DNA of 59,509 nt, taken from positions 1 to 59,509 of the forward strand of contig JAHEAL010000008.1 of the NCBI GenBank assembly GCA_024642775.1, given 5' to 3'. Below the pieces are notes generated by a model, which did no database searches, was not told the origin of the DNA, and was given only the letters and a program-made list of their open reading frames with translations. A program made the translations under genes and the position numbers. Below are positions 53,382 to 59,509 of the stretch, one piece after another. Position 1 is the stretch's first letter; the number at the start of each line of letters is the position of its first letter. This stretch comes from Nitrosomonadales bacterium (GTDB taxonomy: Bacteria > Pseudomonadota > Gammaproteobacteria > Burkholderiales > Methylophilaceae).

Positions 53382-54780
53382 GAAAACCTTAAGAAAAATA
53401 CATCTTCTAGAAATAATTTTATTAATTTTTTTTCTGTCATCCTGCCAACTTATTGAGTTCAAGAAAAAAGATATTGATCTTGAACAGGTCAATGAAGGGA
53501 TAAAAGCTAAAAACTATGACTCCTTAACATTTAATGAATACTTAAAGGCTAAGAAGCTTGAAAATGAGGATTATTGGAGATCTGACTCAATGATTGCCGC
53601 ATTGTATTTTTTTAATCCCCAGATTAAAACAGCCGAAAAAAATTATCAAGCTGTCAGAACAAACGAAATTATCGCAAAATTCAGGCCTCAGTCCTCGGTT
53701 GGTATTGAGTTTGGATCGGAAAATAATGCAAATAACGGTGCCTCAATGGTTAATGCCTTATTCCCACTTGAAACAGCCAATAAGAGAATGATTCGCTATG
53801 AGATAGCTCTAAATGAATCGCAATCCGCCTACGAAGCATACAGGCTAACTATTTGGAATGAGAGATTAAAATTAGTTGATAATTTAGTGCAGTATGCATT
53901 CCAGATAAAAAAAATACAATCCATAAAAAATGAATTAGTTTCACGGCATAACCTTCTAACCATGAGTAAAAAAAGATATGAATCTGGTGTGTTTGAACAA
54001 GCAGAATATCACCAAAAAAAATTAGAATTTCAAACCACACAAAATCTGTTAACTAATGCCCAGTTAAAACAAGCATCTTTAAGATCTGAAATCGCAAAAA
54101 ACATTGGGATATCTTTAGAAATTTTTGAGAAGAAACCAATTCTTGTTGAGGAAATTATTTTAAACTTAATCGACCACATAAAATCTTTTGATAACAATGA
54201 TATGCATACCCAATGGCGTGATGATGCTCTGTTATCACGGATTGATTTAAGAAAATTGTTAGCGGACTATGCAGTTTCCGAAGGTAGACTCAAATATGAA
54301 ATTGCTAGTCAATATCCAGATTTACAATTTAACCCGGCATACATTTATGATACTGCTTCAAAAATTTGGATATTAGGTATTTCATCCTTAATCCCAAATC
54401 TTGCAAAAAATCGTGCATTAATAAATAAAGCGGAGAAAATAAGAGATGTTGAAGGCTCTAAAATTGATAGCTTGCAACTACAGCTCAATAATGACTCATT
54501 AAGCATAATGGCCAAACTATCTCAGGCAAATGAAAAATTTAAAAATACGGTTTCATTATTGGAAGAAAAAAATCAACTTAAATATAGCCTGGATGCAAAA
54601 TACAATAATGGAATTTTAAGTAGGTATGAATTTGAAATTGAAAATATAAAATTATATGAAATTGACTACTTATATCTCGATAACTTATATAATCTTTTAA
54701 GTACCGCTTACGAAATTGAAAAAGTTTATCAAAGACCATTCGTCAGTCAACTAAATTTTGAAAAAGAACCAAATGAATAG
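53380..54780 (+). CDS. TolC/CusC-like outer-membrane efflux lipoprotein
   Basis: The outer-membrane channel of a tripartite RND pump. The 466-residue product starts with TTG (no ATG is available near the N-terminus). It has a lipoprotein signal ending in LSSC (about Cys22), as in CusC/OprM. The body has two helical repeats of the OEP family (for example QAEYHQKKLEFQTTQNLLTNAQL and KTAEKNYQAVRTNEIIAKFRP). No good ribosome site precedes the TTG. The gene overlaps the membrane-fusion gene by 8 bp. Confidence 0.75.
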   Translation: MKTLRKIHLLEIILLIFFLSSCQLIEFKKKDIDLEQVNEGIKAKNYDSLTFNEYLKAKKLENEDYWRSDSMIAALYFFNPQIKTAEKNYQAVRTNEIIAKFRPQSSVGIEFGSENNANNGASMVNALFPLETANKRMIRYEIALNESQSAYEAYRLTIWNERLKLVDNLVQYAFQIKKIQSIKNELVSRHNLLTMSKKRYESGVFEQAEYHQKKLEFQTTQNLLTNAQLKQASLRSEIAKNIGISLEIFEKKPILVEEIILNLIDHIKSFDNNDMHTQWRDDALLSRIDLRKLLADYAVSEGRLKYEIASQYPDLQFNPAYIYDTASKIWILGISSLIPNLAKNRALINKAEKIRDVEGSKIDSLQLQLNNDSLSIMAKLSQANEKFKNTVSLLEEKNQLKYSLDAKYNNGILSRYEFEIENIKLYEIDYLYLDNLYNLLSTAYEIEKVYQRPFVSQLNFEKEPNE

Positions 54781-55837
54781 AAAAAGCTTAATTTTAATCA
54801 TCGTGCAATCTTTTATTATTATCTTACTGATATGGATTGTTATTTTAATGGGTAGTGATGAATTTACAAATATCGACATTGATGATGATGACGCGAATCA
54901 ATCTTTTGTGGAAGTAAATAGCGATGGATTAAATCAAGTTCGCCTAACAGATGCGATTAAAAATAACAGCGGTATTATTAGTAAAGAGATTGTTAAGTCA
55001 AATAAAGAAATGACTTTTTCTAATTATGGAATTGTTCAAGCGACTGATACGTTAATTGATTTAAAAAATATCCAAGATCAATTACTGTCAGATCTCAGTA
55101 CTTTAGAAAATCAATTTAAAACAGAAAATAAAAAACTTAAGGCTTTTGTTACACTCAATGAGGATAATAAAAACATTTCAGATCAAGCGCTATCTGACCA
55201 ACAAATTTTGGTAGCTAATATTTCAGGATCAATTGATAACATAAATATTCTATTAAAAAATCTTAAACAGAAAGTCCTTAGTCAATGGGGTGATGAATTT
55301 TATAAGCTAATAAAAAATGAAAAACCAATCAAAAATTTGCAATCTCTTCTCGATGGAAAATCAAGACTTGTAAAAATAACCTTACCCTCCTCAGAGGGAG
55401 AGCAAGTAATTCCAAAAAAAATATTATTCAATCCAATAAATGGCAGTAAAGAAATAGAAGGTTATTTTGTATCAAAAGCTCCAACCGTTGATCCCAGCCT
55501 GCTGGGTCAAACATTTTATTACCTAATCAATTCTAGCGATATACGTATTGGCTCTAAATTAATTGGATTTTATCAAAATACCAACGACAAAAAGATATCT
55601 TTATTTGAATTGCCTCATAATTCGATCATATGGAGTAGCGGACTGCCTTGGGTTTACGTTGAAAAAGAGTCTGCTGTGTATATCAAGAAACCTGTAGTTC
55701 TAAAGAATGAAATTAAGGGGGGCTGGTTGGCTAGCTCTGATAACATTAGTGACAATGATAAGGTGGTTATAAAAGGGGCACAATTATTGTTATCGGAAGA
55801 ATATAAGTATCAAATTAAAAATGAAAATGAGGACTAA
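54773..55837 (+). CDS. RND efflux periplasmic adaptor (membrane-fusion) protein
   Basis: A 354-residue protein between an OEP channel and an RND pump. I chose the ATG at 54773 over a TTG at 54758. It has an N-terminal membrane anchor (LILIIVQSFIIILLIWIVIL) and an acidic linker. A helical region of about residues 85-180 could form the adaptor hairpin, and beta-rich domains follow (PSLLGQTFYYLI, IWSSGLPWVYVEKES). The adaptor family motifs are weakly conserved and the function is taken from position and topology. Its stop is followed directly by the pump GTG. Confidence 0.65.
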   Translation: MNRKSLILIIVQSFIIILLIWIVILMGSDEFTNIDIDDDDANQSFVEVNSDGLNQVRLTDAIKNNSGIISKEIVKSNKEMTFSNYGIVQATDTLIDLKNIQDQLLSDLSTLENQFKTENKKLKAFVTLNEDNKNISDQALSDQQILVANISGSIDNINILLKNLKQKVLSQWGDEFYKLIKNEKPIKNLQSLLDGKSRLVKITLPSSEGEQVIPKKILFNPINGSKEIEGYFVSKAPTVDPSLLGQTFYYLINSSDIRIGSKLIGFYQNTNDKKISLFELPHNSIIWSSGLPWVYVEKESAVYIKKPVVLKNEIKGGWLASSDNISDNDKVVIKGAQLLLSEEYKYQIKNENED

Positions 55838-58800
55838 GTGTCATCCTTAATAAAATTTTCAATTAAATTTTCTGGAGTAATTATTGGCCTTGCATTAATT
55901 GTTGTTGCTTATGGTTTTATACAAATAAAGAATAGTCCTTTGAATGTATTCCCAGAATTTTCGCCGACCCAGGTTGTAATTCAAACAGAGTCCCCAGGCT
56001 TTTCATCTGATCTTGTTGAAAAATTAGTTACGCGCCCTATTGAGATAATGGTTTCAGGAACGATTGGAGTTAAACAGATTCGATCACAATCGATTCCCGG
56101 ACTTTCAGTGATTACAGTCGTTTTTAATGAGAGTACTAATATTTACCGTAATAGACAGTCCATTACCGAAAAACTTTCGACACTTAGTAACGTATTACCC
56201 AATAAAATTATTCCTAAAATAACCCCCCTAACCTCATCCGCATCCAGTGTTTTAGGTATTGGTTTGACATCAAAAATAAAAAATGAAATTGAGCTAAGAT
56301 CGTTTGCAGAAAATGTTGTTATACCGCATTTAATGAGTGTTGAAGGTGTTGCAGATGTGAACAGGTTTGGTGGAAAGGTTAGACAGTATCAAATTAAAAC
56401 TCAACCAAAAAAATTAATAGAAAATAATTTAAGCCTTCATGAAATATTTATAGCAGCGAGAAGCTCGTCGGCTGTTCGAGGTGGTGGATTCATTCAAAAT
56501 GATAATCAAAGAATTATTATTAATACTGAAGGACAAGCTCTTACTATAGAAGAGCTTGAGCAAACGGTTGTCACCAATCAGCAGGGTAAACTTTTGAGAT
56601 TAAAAGATGTGGCTATCATTGAAGATAGTTTTGTACCATCGATCAGTAGCGCATCAATTGATGGCAAATCAGGGGTTTATTTATCAATCCAGGGGCAGTT
56701 AGGATCGGACACATATGAGCTTACCAAGAATTTAGATTCAGCCATCCAGTCATTAATACCAATCTCCGATAAGGAAAAAATTACCATTCATCCAGAGTTA
56801 TTCAAGCCAGCCAATTTTATCGATGCCTCTATTAAAGGCTTAAGGATTGATATTATTATTGGTGCAATTTTGGTTATCGCAATCTTATACCTGTTCTTAT
56901 TTAATTTTAGAACCGCTTTCATATCTGCTGTCGCCATTCCTTTATCATTATTATCAGCAATTGCTGTAATGAGTCATATGAGCTTAGGTTTAAATGTAAT
57001 GGTTTTAAGTGGCCTGGCAATAGCGCTCGGAGAGGTTGTTGATGATGCAATTATTGATGTTGAAAATATCTTTAGAAGATTAAGAGAAAATAACAATCTA
57101 AAAAATAAGAAGCCTCTCTATCAGGTTGTATTTGAATCTTCAATGGAAGTCAGAAAATCTGTTGTATATGCAACCTTAATAATCGTAATTGTATTTTTAC
57201 CTTTGCTATCACTCACGGGTGTTGCAGGAAAACTATTTGGTCCATTAGGTATTGCTTACATCCTATCTATTCTTGCTTCACTTCTAGTTGCCCTAACTGT
57301 TACCCCAGCATTGAGTTTTATTTTACTTGCTAACAATAAAAAATTAAATACCGAAGACTCACCGGTTATTAAATTCTTAAAGTTTAATTATCGAAAATTA
57401 CTTTTAAATATTGAATCAAAATCAAAGTTAATTCTCACCCTATCATTCTTTGTGATTGCATTTGGTTTGTCATTTTTACCTTTATTCAAAACACACTTTA
57501 TCCCGCCATTGAATGAAGGTCACTATATTATGCACATGACAGCATATCCAGGGACTTCTGAAGTTGAATCGATACGGATAGGAAATTTAGTTTCTGAACA
57601 GATTTCTAAAATTGATGGGGTAAAGTCTATTGCTCAATGGGTAGGACGGTCACCACTAGGTGCAGATACTTTCGGTACTCATTACAGTGAGTTTGAGATT
57701 GAATTATCAAAAAAAAGTGGAGACGATCAAAGAAGAATCTTATCTTCGATACAAGATATTATCTATGATAAAGATGATGGTTTTGTAGGGGTTAATTTTG
57801 CTATTAACACCTTCCTGACGGAGAGAATTGAGGAGACTATCTCTGGATACAATGCTGCAGTTGTAATTAACTTATATGGAAAAAATTTAGATACATTAGA
57901 CCAGGATGCAATTAAAGTTGCCCAGATGCTAGAAAGCATTCCGGGGGCTAAAGATATAATGCTGCAATCTCCACCTGGAAACCCACAGGTTAGCATTAAG
58001 CTTTTGCCCGAACAATTAATTAATTTTGGAATATCGAGGGCAGATGCACTAGATGTCATAAGAGCTGCCTATGAAAATTTACCCGTTGCTCAAATATATG
58101 AGCGAATGATCCCTATTGATATTGCCGTAACCATTGAAGATGATTTTAAGGATGATATTGAGGATATAAAAAAATTACCCCTCACTACATCATCTGGCCA
58201 AGTTATTCAATTAAGTGATATTGCTCAAATCTATCAACAGAGTGGGAGATCAAAAATTCTTCACCAAGGTGGAAAGCGTGTTCAAACCATAACTACCAAT
58301 ATTGATAATTATGATCTGAATGATTTTGTAGATAATGTAAAAAAAGGTCTTAAAGAACTCCAAATTGGGTCAGGTAACTATTATGAAATTACTGGGGAGG
58401 CCCAAGAAAATGCAAGATCTAGAGAAGATCTAATATCTCACTCATTAATTGCTATTGGTGGTGTGCTTTTGATGCTCTATATTGCTTTTGGTACATTAAA
58501 AAACTTAAGCTTAACATTATTGAACCTTCCCTTTGCTCTCATTGGAGGTGTAGTGGCTGCAGCGCTCCATGGTGGCTGGATTTCAATAGGCTCATTAGTT
58601 GGGTTTGTTACCTTATTTGGCATTACGTTAAGGAATTCAATCATGTTAATTTCACATTACCAGCACTTAATTGATTATGAGGATAAAGTTTGGAATCTGG
58701 AAACCTGTATCCAAGGAGCCTCCGAAAGGCTACCCTCTATATTAATGACAGCCCTTGTTGCTGGCCTCGCTCTTTTACCGATTGCAATTGGTTCAGGAGA

Positions 58801-58942
58801 GCCTGGGAAAGAGATAGAAGGTCCGATGGCTATGATTATTATTGGTGGACTCTTTACCTCTACAATACTTAACTTAATGATCCTACCAACTGTATTATTG
58901 AATTACGGTAGCTTCATAAAAACTAAGTTTTCAAATTTTTAA
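55838..58942 (+). CDS. RND efflux pump, CusA/CzcA-like (heavy-metal-efflux branch)
   Basis: A 1034-residue proton-driven inner-membrane pump starting with GTG. Twelve helices and two large periplasmic loops are evident. TM4 carries ALGEVVDDAIIDVENIFRRL, marking the HME branch, and the end shows GSGEPGKEIEGPMAMIIIGG. Aligned by eye with E. coli CusA, the methionine triad for Cu(I)/Ag(I) is not kept: position 573 is His566, the 623 region is HYSE (615-618) and position 672 is Glu666. Substrate is therefore open, perhaps another cation or an organic compound. It is the last gene of the operon and overlaps the convergent phhB by 12 bp. Confidence 0.88.
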   Translation: MSSLIKFSIKFSGVIIGLALIVVAYGFIQIKNSPLNVFPEFSPTQVVIQTESPGFSSDLVEKLVTRPIEIMVSGTIGVKQIRSQSIPGLSVITVVFNESTNIYRNRQSITEKLSTLSNVLPNKIIPKITPLTSSASSVLGIGLTSKIKNEIELRSFAENVVIPHLMSVEGVADVNRFGGKVRQYQIKTQPKKLIENNLSLHEIFIAARSSSAVRGGGFIQNDNQRIIINTEGQALTIEELEQTVVTNQQGKLLRLKDVAIIEDSFVPSISSASIDGKSGVYLSIQGQLGSDTYELTKNLDSAIQSLIPISDKEKITIHPELFKPANFIDASIKGLRIDIIIGAILVIAILYLFLFNFRTAFISAVAIPLSLLSAIAVMSHMSLGLNVMVLSGLAIALGEVVDDAIIDVENIFRRLRENNNLKNKKPLYQVVFESSMEVRKSVVYATLIIVIVFLPLLSLTGVAGKLFGPLGIAYILSILASLLVALTVTPALSFILLANNKKLNTEDSPVIKFLKFNYRKLLLNIESKSKLILTLSFFVIAFGLSFLPLFKTHFIPPLNEGHYIMHMTAYPGTSEVESIRIGNLVSEQISKIDGVKSIAQWVGRSPLGADTFGTHYSEFEIELSKKSGDDQRRILSSIQDIIYDKDDGFVGVNFAINTFLTERIEETISGYNAAVVINLYGKNLDTLDQDAIKVAQMLESIPGAKDIMLQSPPGNPQVSIKLLPEQLINFGISRADALDVIRAAYENLPVAQIYERMIPIDIAVTIEDDFKDDIEDIKKLPLTTSSGQVIQLSDIAQIYQQSGRSKILHQGGKRVQTITTNIDNYDLNDFVDNVKKGLKELQIGSGNYYEITGEAQENARSREDLISHSLIAIGGVLLMLYIAFGTLKNLSLTLLNLPFALIGGVVAAALHGGWISIGSLVGFVTLFGITLRNSIMLISHYQHLIDYEDKVWNLETCIQGASERLPSILMTALVAGLALLPIAIGSGEPGKEIEGPMAMIIIGGLFTSTILNLMILPTVLLNYGSFIKTKFSNF

Positions 58943-59200
58943 ATCATCAATCATTTTTGCCAAATCATAATCTTTATTGGTTATATTCCCAGCATCGTGA
59001 GTCGTTAGTAAAACATTTACTTGGTTGTACTTAATGATTAAATCCGGATGGTGATCTACATTTTCAGCCAACACTGCAACCTCATTTATAAAATGAATTG
59101 CTTTCATAAAGGTCTCAAAAACAAAAATTTTTTTTAAAACATCTTGTTCAATGGTCCAGTTATCAAGCTCATTTATTTTTAATAACAATTGATTATTCAT
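58931..59200 (-). CDS. Pterin-4a-carbinolamine dehydratase (PhhB/DCoH)
   Basis: The enzyme regenerates dihydropterin from 4a-hydroxytetrahydrobiopterin; in bacteria lacking phenylalanine hydroxylase its role is less clear. The 89-residue product has the active-site segment ENVDHHPDLIIKYNQVNVLL and the conserved end TTHDAGNITNKDYDLAKMID. It starts 2 bp after the pabB stop, so it is cotranscribed with the folate gene. Confidence 0.9.
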   Translation of the reverse strand: MNNQLLLKINELDNWTIEQDVLKKIFVFETFMKAIHFINEVAVLAENVDHHPDLIIKYNQVNVLLTTHDAGNITNKDYDLAKMIDDLKI

Positions 59201-59202
59201 AA

Positions 59203-59509
59203 TTATTTATCCATGAAAGTTAAAATTACTTTATCGATATTGGCTGCTTTATGTTTTATTTCTTTAAATTCATCTTCAGCAGTGGAGTCCTTAGTAATAC
59301 CTCCTCCAGAAAAATAAATTAATTTATTATCTTTAGCTATTATTGATCTTATAGCAATATTTGAATTTAATCTCCCTGAAAAACTCATATAAAATAGAGA
59401 GCCACAATAAACATCTCTTGAAAAACTTTCCAACTCATCAATTATTTCAATGGATCTTTTTTTTGGTGCTCCGGTAATAGAGCCGCCAGGAAAAATATCT
59501 AAAAATGCC
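59203..59509 (-). CDS. pabB: Aminodeoxychorismate synthase component I (PabB), C-terminal part
   Basis: PabB converts chorismate to aminodeoxychorismate for folate synthesis. The last 102 or so codons are present; the frame runs off the right window edge. The visible chorismate-binding core is FPGGSITGAPKKRSIEIIDE, followed by SFSRDVYCGSLFYMSFSGRL, GGGITKDSTAEDEF and KAANI, all typical of PabB/TrpE. The last visible part keeps the PabB-type SITGAPK motif, so PabB is favoured over TrpE. It is followed by the pterin dehydratase gene. Confidence 0.9.
   Translation of the reverse strand, partial: AFLDIFPGGSITGAPKKRSIEIIDELESFSRDVYCGSLFYMSFSGRLNSNIAIRSIIAKDNKLIYFSGGGITKDSTAEDEFKEIKHKAANIDKVILTFMDK

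Noticed and set aside
1-59509. Prophage, insertion sequence, CRISPR array, integron or genomic island
   Set aside because: No integrase, transposase, Cas protein, terminal repeats or array were seen, the tRNA genes are not flanked by partial copies, and gene order is largely that of conserved housekeeping clusters.

Overview
The window is a gene-dense (about 95 percent coding), AT-rich stretch (G+C about one third by eye) of a bacterial chromosome. It holds 55 protein genes (two cut by the window edges), three tRNA genes and several readable promoters. There is no insertion sequence, phage, CRISPR array or pseudogene. Gene order points to a Gram-negative betaproteobacterium with a small, streamlined genome: rpsB-tsf/pyrH-frr-uppS-cdsA-dxr beside bamA-skp-lpxD-fabZ, rne beside rluC-HAD-Rieske-sppA, ppiD-tRNA-tRNA-lon-clpX-clpP-tig, and gloB/methyltransferase-rnhA-dnaQ. 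A marine or freshwater Methylophilaceae (OM43-like) lineage is my best guess. This rests on gene order and base composition, not on a database search.

Layout. 1-9789 (minus strand): envelope and translation genes fabZ(partial)-lpxD-skp-bamA, then dxr-cdsA-uppS-frr-pyrH, then tsf-rpsB. The rseP gene that normally lies between dxr and bamA is absent; a bamA promoter stands there instead. 9790-9919: divergent control region of rpsB and map, with a palindromic shared -10 box and a structured rpsB leader. 9920-22870 (plus strand): a 13-kb co-directional run in which nearly all genes touch or overlap: map, glnD, a POT peptide transporter, then a lipid/envelope island (lipocalin lipoprotein, acyl desaturase, FAD oxidoreductase, DUF1365 protein, Cfa-like methyltransferase, kinase-like protein, MnmC-like FAD oxidoreductase, TPR/GT41 glycosyltransferase). 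22844-26327 (minus): EamA transporter, miaA, amiC, tsaE. 26354-29142 (plus): queG and pgi. 29147-31969 (minus): sppA, Rieske protein, HAD phosphatase, rluC. 32219-34516: rne with a roughly 200-nt leader. 34493-39675: crcB, orn, an M48 protease, queD, dnaQ, rnhA, a methyltransferase, gloB. 39675-45278 (plus): mltD, an oligopeptide-type ABC transporter without ATPases, fabI. 45289-53256 (minus): ppiD, tRNA-Asp, tRNA-Val, lon (with a textbook sigma-32 promoter), clpX, clpP, tig, tRNA-Leu. 53380-58942 (plus): a tripartite RND efflux operon. 58931-59509 (minus): pterin dehydratase and the C-terminal part of pabB.

The most interesting part is 14598-22870. The Cfa-like enzyme carries Ser and Gln where E. 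coli cyclopropane synthase has its bicarbonate-binding Cys and His. Together with a desaturase, a FAD enzyme and DUF1365, this suggests methylated or furan-type membrane fatty acids rather than cyclopropanes. The same run carries a kinase-fold protein lacking the usual catalytic Asp and a bacterial OGT-like glycosyltransferase.
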